Below, in pieces: positions 54,501 to 63,676 of a stretch of DNA of 64,000 bases. The stretch is from assembly GCF_000735435.1 (NCBI RefSeq), contig NZ_JMPP01000033.1, forward strand, positions 62,001 through 126,000. Direction: 5' to 3'. A program made the position numbers and the translations under genes. Each line of letters begins with the position of its first letter. Position 1 is the stretch's first letter. Source of the stretch: Klebsiella planticola ATCC 33531 (GTDB lineage Bacteria > Pseudomonadota > Gammaproteobacteria > Enterobacterales > Enterobacteriaceae). The notes beneath the pieces were generated by a model, which was given only the letters and a program-made list of their open reading frames with translations, was not told the origin of the DNA and made no database searches.

Positions 54501-55620
54501 GCGCGACATGCTGTGGCTATTAGTCTGGCGGGCGCTGCGTCTGCGTCTGCAGCGCGTCGGCGTCGTGTTCACCGCGCTGGCGGTTGGTGCGACCATCGTG
54601 ACGGCGCTTTCCGCCGTGTGGTTTGATATCAACAGCAAAATGAGCGAGGAGCTGCGGACCTTCGGCGCAAATTTTTATATCGGGCCTGGGCACGGTACCC
54701 GTATGCCGCAGCCGACACTGCAGGCGATTATTGACGATGCGCCGAAGGGACTGATTCATGGCGCCAGCCCCTGGCTATACGGCACGGCGCGTACCGAGCT
54801 GGAAAAAGTGGCGATCGTCGGCGTGTGGTTTGAGTCGCTGCAAAAGCTGGTGCCGTACTGGCAGGTCAGTGGCAACTGGATCGGCGTCAGCTTTGACGAT
54901 CGCAATGCGATGGTGGGCGTTAAGCTGGCTCAGCGGCTGGCGCTAAACGTTGGCGATAGCGTCACGCTGGTGGACCATCAGCGGCGCAAAAAACTGCTGA
55001 TCAAGGGGATCGTCGAAGCCGGTGACGCGACCGATAACATGCTGATTGTCAGCCTGAACGTGGCGCAGGCGTGGCTGCAAAAGCCCGCGATTATCAGCCA
55101 CGGTCTGCTGAGCGTCAGTAACGATCTCGGCCAGGTGGAAAGCTATGCCGGGCAGCTGCAGCAGCGCTATCCCGCGCTGGAGATCCGCCCGGTCCGTAAG
55201 GTCTCGGCATCCGAAGGCCAGGTACTGGATAAAATCAAAGGGCTGATGGGGCTGGTCTCTCTGGTGATTCTGGCGCTGTCGTCCTTGTGCGTGAATACCA
55301 CCCTGATGGCGATTGTGGGTGAACGCGCCCGTGAGTTTGCGCTGCAAAAAGCGCTGGGCGCCAGCAATGGCGATATTATCCGCCAGATGCTGCTCGAAAC
55401 CAGCATTATCACTCTGGCAGCGGTGGTCTGCGGCTGGCTGCTCGGCTATCTGCTCGCCCAACTGCTGGGGCTGACCGTGTTTAATGCCACTATTTCGCTG
55501 CGCCTGCCGGTGCTGCCGATAACCCTGGCGCTGTCTTTGCTGGTCGCCTTGCTGGCGGCCATTGTTCCGGTACGCCGCGCGGTAAGCGTTGAACCGGCGA
55601 AAGTGTTGAAAGGAGAATAA
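54490..55620 (+). CDS. ABC transporter permease, FtsX/MacB family (fetC-like)
   Basis: The 376-aa protein has the same FtsX architecture as its neighbour: one N-terminal segment, a periplasmic domain, and three C-terminal membrane segments around EFALQKALGASNGDIIRQMLLE. The ATG at 54490 overlaps the previous gene by 11 bp. It would form a heterodimer with the other permease. Confidence 0.9.
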   Translation: MAAKRDMLWLLVWRALRLRLQRVGVVFTALAVGATIVTALSAVWFDINSKMSEELRTFGANFYIGPGHGTRMPQPTLQAIIDDAPKGLIHGASPWLYGTARTELEKVAIVGVWFESLQKLVPYWQVSGNWIGVSFDDRNAMVGVKLAQRLALNVGDSVTLVDHQRRKKLLIKGIVEAGDATDNMLIVSLNVAQAWLQKPAIISHGLLSVSNDLGQVESYAGQLQQRYPALEIRPVRKVSASEGQVLDKIKGLMGLVSLVILALSSLCVNTTLMAIVGERAREFALQKALGASNGDIIRQMLLETSIITLAAVVCGWLLGYLLAQLLGLTVFNATISLRLPVLPITLALSLLVALLAAIVPVRRAVSVEPAKVLKGE

Positions 55621-55624
55621 CGCC

Positions 55625-56320
55625 ATGACCGTCACGCCTTTACGTCAGATGGCGATTGAAACCCGTCATTTATCTAAGCGCTTCGGCGATGTTAGCGCGC
55701 TGGATGACATTAATTTGCGCATCGCCCGCGGTGAGTTCGTCGCCATTATGGGGGCATCAGGTTCCGGGAAAACCACGCTGATGAATATCCTGACCTGTCT
55801 GGACACCGCCAGCGAGGGGCAGGTTATCCTCGACGGAACCGATGCGGCGGCGCTGGATGAAGAAGGGCGGCGGCGCGTTCGCGCGCAGAAGATAGGCCTG
55901 GTGTTTCAGCAGTTCCATCTGATTCCTTTTCTGACGGCGCTGGAAAACATCATGCTGGCGCAGCATTACCACAGCGTCGTCGATGAGGCGGCGGCCAGGG
56001 CAGTTCTGGCGCAGGTTGGCCTTGAACATCGCATGACCCATTTACCCAGCCAGCTCTCCGGCGGGGAGCAGCAGCGTGTCTGTATTGCCCGGGCGCTGGT
56101 CAATGAACCCCCGGTGATTTTTGCCGATGAGCCCACCGGTAACCTGGATGAAGAGAATGAACAGCGGGTGCTGGACCTGCTGACCGACCTGCATCGTCAG
56201 GGGCGCACTATCGTGATGGTGACCCACAACCCGGCGCTGGGAAAATTCGCTGACCGTATCGTCCGGCTCCAGCACGGCAAATATCTCGGCGAGGAGGTTA
56301 ATACCGATGCGCATGCCTGA
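55625..56320 (+). CDS. ABC transporter ATP-binding protein, LolD/MacB type (fetD-like)
   Basis: The 231-aa ATPase has Walker [10 protein letters not shown], signature LSGGEQQR and Walker [13 protein letters not shown]; the GNLD ending is typical of LolD/FtsE/MacB ATPases that pair with FtsX permeases. It overlaps the thioredoxin-like gene by 14 bp. Confidence 0.93.
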   Translation: MTVTPLRQMAIETRHLSKRFGDVSALDDINLRIARGEFVAIMGASGSGKTTLMNILTCLDTASEGQVILDGTDAAALDEEGRRRVRAQKIGLVFQQFHLIPFLTALENIMLAQHYHSVVDEAAARAVLAQVGLEHRMTHLPSQLSGGEQQRVCIARALVNEPPVIFADEPTGNLDEENEQRVLDLLTDLHRQGRTIVMVTHNPALGKFADRIVRLQHGKYLGEEVNTDAHA

Positions 56321-56795
56321 AGTCATGATAACGATACTGCTGCTTCTGCTGCTGGCAGGCTGTAAAGAAGAGAAGCTGGCCCGTGGCGAGACGGCACCTG
56401 CGCTGGCGGCTTTTGATATGCAAGGCAAACCTGCCGGCCTGGAACGCTGGGAGGGGAAGGCGGTGTATCTCAATTTCTGGTCGGCCAACTGCGGAGGTTG
56501 TCTCGCGGAAATGGATACGCTGCAGGCGCTCAGCCAACGCTGGCCGGATAAGCTGGTAGTGGTGGGGGTGAATACCGACCCGGAGCAGGTGGATATCGCT
56601 CCGCTGCTGGCGAAGCATGGCATCAGCTACCCGGTGCTGCGCGACCAGCTGCATATCACTCAGGATCGTTATCAGGTGATCGGGACGCCGACATCGATAG
56701 TGATTGACGCACGCGGGCGGGTGCGCGACCTGCATCAGGGGTGGCGAAAACCCGAAGAACTCCAGGCGGTTTTTACCCGCCTGGCCCAGCCTTAA
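56307..56795 (+). CDS. TlpA-like thioredoxin lipoprotein (fetE-like)
   Basis: The 162-aa protein has a lipoprotein leader ending in LLAGC and a TlpA/ResA thioredoxin fold with the redox motif NCGGC (about residues 62-66) and the cis-Pro in GTPTSIVI. It is the last gene of the fet operon. Campylobacter and E. coli F11 operons carry two such thioredoxins; only one is present here. It may keep the Cys motifs of the DUF2318 protein reduced. Confidence 0.88.
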   Translation: MRMPEVMITILLLLLLAGCKEEKLARGETAPALAAFDMQGKPAGLERWEGKAVYLNFWSANCGGCLAEMDTLQALSQRWPDKLVVVGVNTDPEQVDIAPLLAKHGISYPVLRDQLHITQDRYQVIGTPTSIVIDARGRVRDLHQGWRKPEELQAVFTRLAQP

Positions 56796-56803
56796 TAGCG
56801 ATA

Positions 56804-56823
56804 TCCCGGGCGTCGGCCCGGGA
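56804..56823. terminator. Hairpin between the fet operon and the class II aldolase gene
   Basis: A perfect eight-bp stem TCCCGGGC / GCCCGGGA with loop GTCG lies between the two converging stop codons. No T-run follows. Confidence 0.55.
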
Positions 56824-56836
56824 GAGGGAGGATCGC

Positions 56837-57568
56837 TCAGTCCAGCAGCGAAGGATCGGCATCTATCATCAGCTGCTTCATCTCGGCGAAGTGCTGGCGG
56901 GAAAAATCGGCAATGTTCTCCCAGTCCTGGGCGGTTTTCTCCGCCACCTCAGCCGACAACACCTTTAGCGGCTGGCCGGTTGACCACGCGGTGACCAGAA
57001 TCTGACAGGCCCGCTCCAGCGTCCAGATATCGTCAAACGCCTCGCCGATGGTCGCGGCGGTAACCAGTACCCCGTGGTTGCCCATCAGCAGGCGGCGCTT
57101 ATCCGCCAACAGCCCGGCCAGTCTCGCCCCTTCGGCGACGGTATCCGCCATTCCGCCGTACAGCGTATCCACCGCCACACGATTAAAATAACGCGCGCTA
57201 TTCTGATCGACCGGCAGGATCTGCGGGTTCGCCAGGCAGGCGACGCTGGTGGTGTAGATCGGATGCAGATGCAGCACCGCCCGCGCCTGCGGCAGCCGCT
57301 GATGAATCTGGCCGTGGATCGCCCATGCGGTGGCGTCCACGTCCGGCCGCAGCGCGGTCGCTTCATCATCGGCATCGAGCAGCAGCAGGTCGCTGGCGCG
57401 GATCCGCGAAAAGTGTTTCCACTTCGGATTCAGCAGAAACTTTTTGCCGTCCGCCGACAGGGCCGCGCTAAAGTGGTTGGCGACGGCCTCATGCATGCCG
57501 AGATGCGCGATGATGCGAAAGGTCGCCGCCAGATCGATCCGCGTTTGTTCTTCGAAAGAGTAAGCCAT
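56837..57568 (-). CDS. Class II aldolase/adducin-domain protein
   Basis: The 243-aa protein has the class II aldolase/adducin fold; zinc-ligand motifs are HLHP (about residue 100) and MGNHGVLV (about 160), and ANHFSAAL occupies the N-terminal metal-side loop. Known members act as sugar-phosphate aldolases or as decarboxylases or epimerases on hydroxy acids. It is the last gene of a minus-strand unit with an amino-acid importer and a dioxygenase; its substrate is unknown. Confidence 0.85.
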   Translation of the reverse strand: MAYSFEEQTRIDLAATFRIIAHLGMHEAVANHFSAALSADGKKFLLNPKWKHFSRIRASDLLLLDADDEATALRPDVDATAWAIHGQIHQRLPQARAVLHLHPIYTTSVACLANPQILPVDQNSARYFNRVAVDTLYGGMADTVAEGARLAGLLADKRRLLMGNHGVLVTAATIGEAFDDIWTLERACQILVTAWSTGQPLKVLSAEVAEKTAQDWENIADFSRQHFAEMKQLMIDADPSLLD

Positions 57569-57572
57569 CGCC

Positions 57573-58391
57573 TTACTCCGCTTTTGGCATCAGGGTTTTC
57601 AGGTCGTCTTCCGTCGGCGGCTGGAAGTGATATTTTTTCAGCAGCGCCGCGTATTCCGGCGTGGCGCTGAATTTCTTCAGCCCCTCCTCAAGGGCGCTTT
57701 TCACTTCGCTGTTGCCTTTTTTGACGCCAAAGCCGTTGAGCACCGGGTAAATTAAGGTATCGGAAGAGATAACGATCCGGTCGCCCAACTTCTCAACGAC
57801 GCCACGCGCGACCGCCGCGTCGGTAATCTGCGCCTCCACCGCCCGCGACAGCAGCGCCTGGGTGGTTTGCGGGTCGGTGCTGTACTCGCTCAGCACAATG
57901 GGCGGCAGGCCTTTCTTCACGCAATAGTCCGCCGACAGTTTTTGCAGCTGCGCCAGCCAGGAGGTGGCTCCCATCGAGCCGATTTTATGGCCGCAGAACG
58001 CTTCCGGAGTTTTGGGCTGATAGCTGGCGCCTTTAAGCGCCAGGATCGATTCGCCGCTTTTCAGGTACGGCACCATGTCGATCACCTTCAGGCGTTCGGC
58101 GGTGATATACATCGAGGAGTTGGTAATGTCGAACCGCCCGCCCTGCAGACCGGGGATCAGATTAGGAAAGCGGGTATCGGTATTCACCGCCTCACGGCCA
58201 ATGGTTTTAGCCAGACCGGCGAGAAACTCAATATCAAAACCGGCCGGTTGATTGTTTTGCATATATTCATAAGGATAAAAGGTCATATCCGAACCGGCGG
58301 TAATTTTCCCCGGCTGCAGGAACGCCGCAAAAGTGCTGAACGAGGTCAGGGCGCCAGCGGTGCAAAGAAGCAGAACATTAAAGCGTTTCAT
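57573..58391 (-). CDS. Amino-acid-type ABC binding protein (family 3)
   Basis: The 272-aa protein has a signal peptide (cleavage near TFA-AF) and the family 3 binding fold: KITAGSDMTFYPYEYMQNNQPAGFDIEF and TNSSMYITAERLKVIDMVPY. The Asp-Met-Thr stretch differs from basic amino-acid binders. The ligand is unknown. It is 20 bp after the PhyH gene and 4 bp before the aldolase gene. Confidence 0.9.
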   Translation of the reverse strand: MKRFNVLLLCTAGALTSFSTFAAFLQPGKITAGSDMTFYPYEYMQNNQPAGFDIEFLAGLAKTIGREAVNTDTRFPNLIPGLQGGRFDITNSSMYITAERLKVIDMVPYLKSGESILALKGASYQPKTPEAFCGHKIGSMGATSWLAQLQKLSADYCVKKGLPPIVLSEYSTDPQTTQALLSRAVEAQITDAAVARGVVEKLGDRIVISSDTLIYPVLNGFGVKKGNSEVKSALEEGLKKFSATPEYAALLKKYHFQPPTEDDLKTLMPKAE

Positions 58392-58411
58392 AAAAACCTC
58401 CAGGGATGACA

Positions 58412-59284
58412 TTACATGCTGGCAAGATCGTGGCCGGCTTGCTGAACGAAGAATGAGGCGCCGCGCGGCTTCTGCGGCAAACGTAGCTGGTTGGCGGCGC
58501 TGCGTACCAGGCCGCTCTCCACGCCGGCCACCAGCTGGCCCGCGTGCAGGCTTGGCAAGGGGTTTTCGCCAAAGGGCAGGGCGTCCTCGGCGGCGTAAAC
58601 GCTGATAAACAGCGTCCGCGGCTGTTCGGTTTCATTGGGGCTCGAGGCGTGGAGCAGGCGGGTATGCATAAAGCACACCGAGCCTGACGGGCCAAAGCAG
58701 GCTTCGGGCTGCTGGCACTGCTCGGATACCACCTCGTCGTCAACCGAGCCGGTAAAACGCCCGTCCTGCCAGTGGGACCACAGCGGCCCCTTGTGGCTCC
58801 CCGGCACCACGTTCAGCGGGCCGTTTTCCGGTGTGACGTCGCTGACCATCAGCAGGGCAGTGATGATGTCGTCATTGCTGTGCGGCGTGAACAGAAAATC
58901 CTGATGCCATTTCACCTGCGTCGCGGTAAACGGCAGCTTGGAGTTGATTTTGCTGTGATGAAAACGGGTGCCGCTGCCGCCGATCAGCTGGGCGGCGATG
59001 GTCGCCATGCGCGATTGCAGGGCGGCATGTTCGAAGGCGACGGAAATCTCCGTCGGCGAACTGACCCGGCGCAGAGAAGGGTGATCGGCGCGGTGATCCC
59101 CTTCAAGGTCGAAACGCGGGCGACCGTCCAGCGTCTCGCCCCACACCTCGGTATGGCGGCGGCTCTCTTCGACCCAACCGTCAAAATCCTGCTGCAAGGC
59201 GGCGATTTCGTCAGGGGACAGCACCCCTTCGACCACCAGAAAACCCTGCTGATGAAACTGTTCGATTTGCCACTGCGCGATCAT
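58412..59284 (-). CDS. Phytanoyl-CoA dioxygenase (PhyH) family Fe(II)/2-oxoglutarate oxygenase 1
   Basis: The 290-aa protein has the PhyH double-stranded beta-helix. The HxD iron motif is WHQDFLF (about residues 134-136), the distal His lies in RLLHASSPNE (about 221) and the 2-oxoglutarate Arg follows at PRTLFISVY. ATG 59284 was chosen because MIAQWQIEQFHQQGFLVVEG is the usual PhyH start. A role in hydroxylating the imported compound is inferred. Confidence 0.88.
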   Translation of the reverse strand: MIAQWQIEQFHQQGFLVVEGVLSPDEIAALQQDFDGWVEESRRHTEVWGETLDGRPRFDLEGDHRADHPSLRRVSSPTEISVAFEHAALQSRMATIAAQLIGGSGTRFHHSKINSKLPFTATQVKWHQDFLFTPHSNDDIITALLMVSDVTPENGPLNVVPGSHKGPLWSHWQDGRFTGSVDDEVVSEQCQQPEACFGPSGSVCFMHTRLLHASSPNETEQPRTLFISVYAAEDALPFGENPLPSLHAGQLVAGVESGLVRSAANQLRLPQKPRGASFFVQQAGHDLASM

Positions 59285-59309
59285 AATTTTTCCTTTCACA
59301 AGCGGAGAG

Positions 59310-60830
59310 TTAAGCCAGGGAGACATCTTTCAGGAAGGCGTCAACGCGCGGATGGTTGCCGTCGCGCATCGCCTGCGGCGTGTCGTCGCATACCACGCGC
59401 CCTTTTTCCATAAAGACAATCCGGTCAGAGACTTTGAAGGCAAAATTCATTTCGTGGGTCACGATGACCATGGTGATGCCTTCATGGGCCAGCGATTCGA
59501 TAACCTGGAGCACTTCATTGACCTTTTCCGGGTCAAGCGCCGAGGTGGGTTCATCGAACAGCATGATTTGCGGTCGCATCATCAGGGCCCGGGCAATGGC
59601 GACGCGCTGTTGCTGGCCGCCAGAAAGCTGGTGCGGATATTTCCACGCGTGCTCCAGCATGCCGACCTTATGCAGTAATTCGCAGGCCTGCTGCTTCAGC
59701 TCGGCTTCCGGGGCCAGCCGATGGTAGCGCGGCGCCAGCAGCAGATTGCCGAGAACCGTCAGATGGGGGAACAGGTTAAAACTCTGGAAGACCATGCCGA
59801 TGTTGAGGCGGTACTGCGCGTTTTCCATAAAACGCGGTTTCTGCACCCCCTGGCGATCGAGGTGAATAAACGGCTGGCCGTTGATGCGAATTTCACCGTT
59901 GTCGATCTGCTCAAGTCCGTTAAGCAGGCGGATCAGCGTGGTTTTCCCGGAGCCGGAGGGGCCAATCACCGAGACCACCTCTCCCGGCTGAATTTGCAGG
60001 CTGACGGCCCCGAGCACTTCCACGTTGTTATAGGCTTTGTGCAGTTTTGACGCCTGCAGCGCCGGCTGCGAGTTATCGACCGCGCTGCGCACGGTTGCCG
60101 GGCGTGTTTGCGTTGCCAGCCGCTGCATCTCGCTGTCGATGGGGCGCGTGACTTTCCGCCGGGTGACGTCGAGATAGCTCTCCAGGCGTTTGAGCAGGAA
60201 GTCGAAAACGGTCACGATCAGCACATAGTAGAACGCCACCGCCGCCATGGTTTCCATCACCAGGAAGTTTTGTGAATAAAGACGCTGGCCGACCATTAAA
60301 ATCTCGGTCAGGGAGATAACCGACACCAGCGAGCTGAGCTTCACGACGGCAATATATTCGTTGGCCAGCGCGGGGAGGGCGACGCGCAGCGCCTGGGGAA
60401 TAATCACCCGCCATTGGGTACCGGCATAGCGCAGTCCCAGCGCCCGGGCGGCTTCGCTCTGGCCTTTAGGTATCGACAGCAGGCCACCCCGGTGGATTTC
60501 GGCGACATAGGCGGCTTCACTTAGCACCATCGCCAGCAGACCGGCCCAGAACGGGTCGTTGAGCACTGGCGCTGACGACGGCACCGCCTGGGGCAGGTTA
60601 TAGACGAATATCAGCAGTACCAGCAGCGGCAGGCTGCGAAACAGCCAGATATAGAGCCGCGCCGGAAGATTAAACAGTTTGCGCGGCGACTGCTTGGCCA
60701 GGGCGAGAACAAATCCCAGCACAATACTGCAACCCCAGGTCAGCAGACTTAATTTAATGACGGTCCAGGTGGCCTGCCAAAAATCTGCATCGCTGAGCAG
60801 ACTTAACATGTAGTTCCAGTTAAACGTCAT
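59310..60830 (-). CDS. Amino-acid ABC transporter, fused permease and ATPase
   Basis: The 506-aa protein joins a polar amino-acid permease (about 1-225; [24 protein letters not shown] in the EAA loop) to a complete ATPase (about 265-506; [30 protein letters not shown]) on one chain. A dimer would form the whole membrane unit. Permease-ATPase fusions of this kind are known in Proteobacteria but are rarer than separate genes. The linker (about 225-262) is rich in Thr and Arg. Confidence 0.92.
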   Translation of the reverse strand: MTFNWNYMLSLLSDADFWQATWTVIKLSLLTWGCSIVLGFVLALAKQSPRKLFNLPARLYIWLFRSLPLLVLLIFVYNLPQAVPSSAPVLNDPFWAGLLAMVLSEAAYVAEIHRGGLLSIPKGQSEAARALGLRYAGTQWRVIIPQALRVALPALANEYIAVVKLSSLVSVISLTEILMVGQRLYSQNFLVMETMAAVAFYYVLIVTVFDFLLKRLESYLDVTRRKVTRPIDSEMQRLATQTRPATVRSAVDNSQPALQASKLHKAYNNVEVLGAVSLQIQPGEVVSVIGPSGSGKTTLIRLLNGLEQIDNGEIRINGQPFIHLDRQGVQKPRFMENAQYRLNIGMVFQSFNLFPHLTVLGNLLLAPRYHRLAPEAELKQQACELLHKVGMLEHAWKYPHQLSGGQQQRVAIARALMMRPQIMLFDEPTSALDPEKVNEVLQVIESLAHEGITMVIVTHEMNFAFKVSDRIVFMEKGRVVCDDTPQAMRDGNHPRVDAFLKDVSLA

Positions 60831-61251
60831 GGGCTATTTCACTCGCCATAATTAACGGACATGAATGCGATACCGATGATCAAAAATGGGGCATCGCCAG
60901 GGTTTATCTTGCAATAACACTATGCTGGCAGTTTTCGCTGCGAGGCAATTAGTAAATTTTTGGTCTTTAAGTTTAAAAAACTATACAGGTGGATTAATTT
61001 CAATAAATTTAAAGCAATGAGTGCGAAACAAGAACTAAACATTAAAAAAACAATTACACGGAGGGGGTAACGGAACCGGCCTTTAAATCGCGAGTTGTAC
61101 CATATTGGGGCGCATGAAGAATTAATTTGGTGCAGCGTGATTCAGGTTGGTGCAATTAAACGGATGCGGCGGTGTCGCCATGATTTTCATTGCGCCGCGA
61201 CGCTAAATAAATCATTTGCTCAGCGAGGAAATAAACGAATCTATAGCGAAA
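60831..61251. other. Divergent control region between the ABC operon and the LysR gene
   Basis: This AT-rich gap has no gene. It must hold the promoter of the minus-strand operon, which I could not place with confidence, and it carries NtrC-like sites at 61096-61154. Confidence 0.6.
61096..61154. promoter_or_regulatory. NtrC-like enhancer region
   Basis: TGTACCATATTGGGGCG (61096-61112) matches 9 of 12 defined positions of the NtrC consensus TGCACC-N5-GGTGCA. Two further TTGGTGCA half-sites (61127-61134 and 61147-61154) are 20 bp, two helical turns, apart. They lie about 100-155 bp upstream of the sigma-54 promoter, the normal place for NtrC enhancers. Confidence 0.55.
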
Positions 61252-61267
61252 TGGCACGATGCTTGCA
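61252..61267 (+). promoter_or_regulatory. Sigma-54 promoter of the LysR gene
   Basis: TGGCACGATGCTTGCA agrees with the sigma-54 consensus (TGGCACG-N4-TTGCW) at every defined position; GG and GC are ten bases apart. The predicted start of transcription is near 61278, giving a leader of about 50 nt to the LysR start. Confidence 0.85.
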
Positions 61268-61329
61268 AATTGCATATCAGGAAACTATCCCGTTTCCGCT
61301 TGTGACAATATTTCGTAAAGGGTAAGGCT

Positions 61330-62244
61330 ATGACGCGATTCACGCTCAAACAACTTAAATACTTCGTCACCGTTGTAGAGACCGAGAGTATTGCTGAAGC
61401 CTCCCGGCAGCTCCATATTGCCCAGCCGTCGATCTCGATTGCCATTAAAAACCTTGAAAGCACTTTTGAGCAGCAGCTGTTTATTCGCCATCACGCCCAG
61501 GGCGTCTCGCTGACCTCCTGCGGAAGGCGCTTTTATGAGAAAGCAAAAGAGCTGCTGCGGCTCTCCTATGAGTTTGAACAAAACTCCCGCGCCGATAAAG
61601 AGCTGGTTTCCGGGACGATTTCCGTCGGCTGCTTTGAGTCCGTCGCGCCGCTGTACATGCCAAAGCTGGTCGCCGGGTTTAAAAAAATGTACCCCGACAT
61701 CACCCTCCAGCTGTATGACGGCGAACAGCATGAGTTAATGCACGGTCTGCATCGCGGGCGCTTCGACCTGGCGCTGGTCTACGATCTGGAATTAGGCCAT
61801 TCGGTTAATAAAGAGATGCTGAATGCGCCGCATAAACCCTATGCGCTGCTGCCGGCCAGCCATCCATTAGCGCAGAAAAATAGCGTCACCTTGCAGGAGC
61901 TCAGCCATGAGCCGATGATTTTGCTCGATGCGGTGCCCAGCAAGAATTATTTCATCACCATATTTAAAGAGAAGGGCTATCACCCTGAAGTCGCCTACAG
62001 TTCACCCTCCATCGAAATGGTGCGCTGTATGGTGGGACAGGGACTGGGGTTTTCGGTATTAGTCACCCGGCCGTTGTGCGATATGACCTATGACGGCGAG
62101 AGACTGGTGCAATTAGATATTGAAGATGATATGCCCGCGTCGACATTAATTATGGCGCATCTTGCCAATAATGAACCGACCCGACCGACGCAACTGTTTA
62201 TGGACTATTGCCGCAGTATTGAATTAACCCCCGCACATTTTTGA
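61330..62244 (+). CDS. LysR-family regulator under sigma-54 control
   Basis: The 304-aa protein has an N-terminal HTH (SIAEASRQLHIAQPSISIAIKNLE at about 19-42) and a LysR substrate domain. AAGG lies just before the ATG. It is divergent from the fused ABC transporter gene and upstream of the second PhyH gene, so it probably controls both. LysR genes are normally sigma-70 and self-repressed; nitrogen-type control would make this regulator an output of nitrogen limitation. Confidence 0.9.
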   Translation: MTRFTLKQLKYFVTVVETESIAEASRQLHIAQPSISIAIKNLESTFEQQLFIRHHAQGVSLTSCGRRFYEKAKELLRLSYEFEQNSRADKELVSGTISVGCFESVAPLYMPKLVAGFKKMYPDITLQLYDGEQHELMHGLHRGRFDLALVYDLELGHSVNKEMLNAPHKPYALLPASHPLAQKNSVTLQELSHEPMILLDAVPSKNYFITIFKEKGYHPEVAYSSPSIEMVRCMVGQGLGFSVLVTRPLCDMTYDGERLVQLDIEDDMPASTLIMAHLANNEPTRPTQLFMDYCRSIELTPAHF

Positions 62245-62246
62245 AT

Positions 62247-62283
62247 AAATAAGCCTGCGATCACCTCAGGCTTATTTATTTTT
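62247..62283 (+). terminator. Terminator after the LysR gene
   Basis: Stem AAATAAGCCTG / CAGGCTTATTT (11 bp, 9-nt loop) followed by ATTTTT, immediately after the LysR stop. Confidence 0.9.
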
Positions 62284-62451
62284 CCACTGCCATTAAGGCT
62301 CGTAATTTTCTATTCAGCGACTCGTTTTATAATAATTTACCTGTGATGGCAGATTAAATAACCTGTAGGGGTTCCATTCGCGGTGGCTAAATAGCTGGCC
62401 CTGCCAGGGTCACCTCCTGCCACCTCATCTCTCCACACAGGAAGGTTAGCT

Positions 62452-63270
62452 ATGCAAAATCAGCGTGACCCACATATTGATTCGCAGACCATCGACAGCT
62501 ATCAGCAGGATGGCGTCGTGTTGCTGAAGGGGGTGTTCAGGCCGTGGATTGAAAGCCTGGCCGCCGGCGTCGCGGAGCTGATGGCCAACCCCAGCGAGTA
62601 TGGCCACGCCCGCACGGTGGTGCCGAAAGATGGCTCCGCCCCGTTTTTTCAGGATTATTGTAACTGGTCGCGAATCCCTGACTTTGAACGCTTTGTCCTG
62701 CATTCGCCGGCGGCGGAAATCGCCGCTGCGCTGATGCAATCGAAGACGGCAACGTTTTTCCATGAACATACGCTGGTGAAGCCGCCCGGCGGCAGCACGG
62801 TGACGCCCTGGCATCACGATCAGCCCTATTATTGCGTCGACGGGCAGCAAAACGTCAGCTTCTGGATCCCGCTGGACCCGGTGGCGGAAGCGATCTCGCT
62901 GCGCTGCATCCGCGGCTCCCACCGCTGGGGCGACGAGTACAGCCCAACCCGTTTTAACGGCTCAAAGCTCTACGCGCACAGCCGTTTTAAAGAGCTGCCG
63001 GATATTGATGCGCATCAGGATGATTACGATATTGTCAGCTGGGCGCTGGAGCCGGGAGATGCGGTCGCCTTTCATTACCGGACGCTGCACGGCGCGAGGG
63101 GCAATGCGACCGCGCGCGCGCGACGGGTCTTTTCCGCTCGCTGGGTCGGGGATGACGCCACCTTCGCCGATCGCGGCGGCGTCACCTCGCCGCCGTTCCC
63201 GGAGCTGACGCTGAAAGATGGCGAGGCGCTGGTCTCTCCGCTGTTTCCCCGGGTCTGGCCGCGAGAGTGA
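62452..63270 (+). CDS. Phytanoyl-CoA dioxygenase (PhyH) family Fe(II)/2-oxoglutarate oxygenase 2
   Basis: The 272-aa protein has the PhyH fold with the iron motif PWHHDQPYY (about 122-124), an FHYRTLHGARGN segment with the distal His near residue 210 and the 2-oxoglutarate Arg in RRVFSARW. AGGAAGG precedes the ATG. It shares only the fold with the PhyH at 58412-59284, so the two probably act on different positions or substrates. It lies after the LysR gene with its own 167-bp leader region. Confidence 0.9.
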   Translation: MQNQRDPHIDSQTIDSYQQDGVVLLKGVFRPWIESLAAGVAELMANPSEYGHARTVVPKDGSAPFFQDYCNWSRIPDFERFVLHSPAAEIAAALMQSKTATFFHEHTLVKPPGGSTVTPWHHDQPYYCVDGQQNVSFWIPLDPVAEAISLRCIRGSHRWGDEYSPTRFNGSKLYAHSRFKELPDIDAHQDDYDIVSWALEPGDAVAFHYRTLHGARGNATARARRVFSARWVGDDATFADRGGVTSPPFPELTLKDGEALVSPLFPRVWPRE

Positions 63271-63676
63271 TGTTGAATCATCACCGGGCCGTCTCCTCCC
63301 GGCCTGAATTTTCCCGACCCCCTTTTTCTGCTGTTAGCCATACCGCCCGTATTATTTCCCGCAACGCCATTTAGTGGCGGAAAATTGCCCTTCTGCAGGT
63401 CAATTCTGGCCTGCAGCCATTCCTTACAGGGAAGGCACTGCCCCCGTTTTATCAACATCTCAGCTGATTCTTAAGGTTGTCTTAATATTTGTTTCCGGGC
63501 GTGGGGAAATATTCTTCGCCATATTCCTCAATTTTTGACCGCCGTTGGCGCCCGTTTATTTAAATTACGCCAGCGTCACAAAAGCCGGAAAAAAACACCC
63601 CCCGTCATTGCAAGGTCCTGATGTCTCGCTATATGTTAAATTTGTGTTTAATAAATGATAATTAAGGGTTGGTTTT
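63271..63676. other. Intergenic region before the last binding-protein gene
   Basis: No gene is visible in these 406 bp. There is a short stem CCGGG / CCCGG (63285-63303) just after the PhyH stop and a CTGCAGG / CCTGCAG inverted repeat with a 10-nt loop at 63393-63416, function unknown. Confidence 0.4.

Noticed and set aside
62380-62430. A second sigma-54 promoter before the PhyH gene at 62452
   Set aside because: A GG-N10-GC spacing can be found, but the TGGCAC and TTGC cores are absent.
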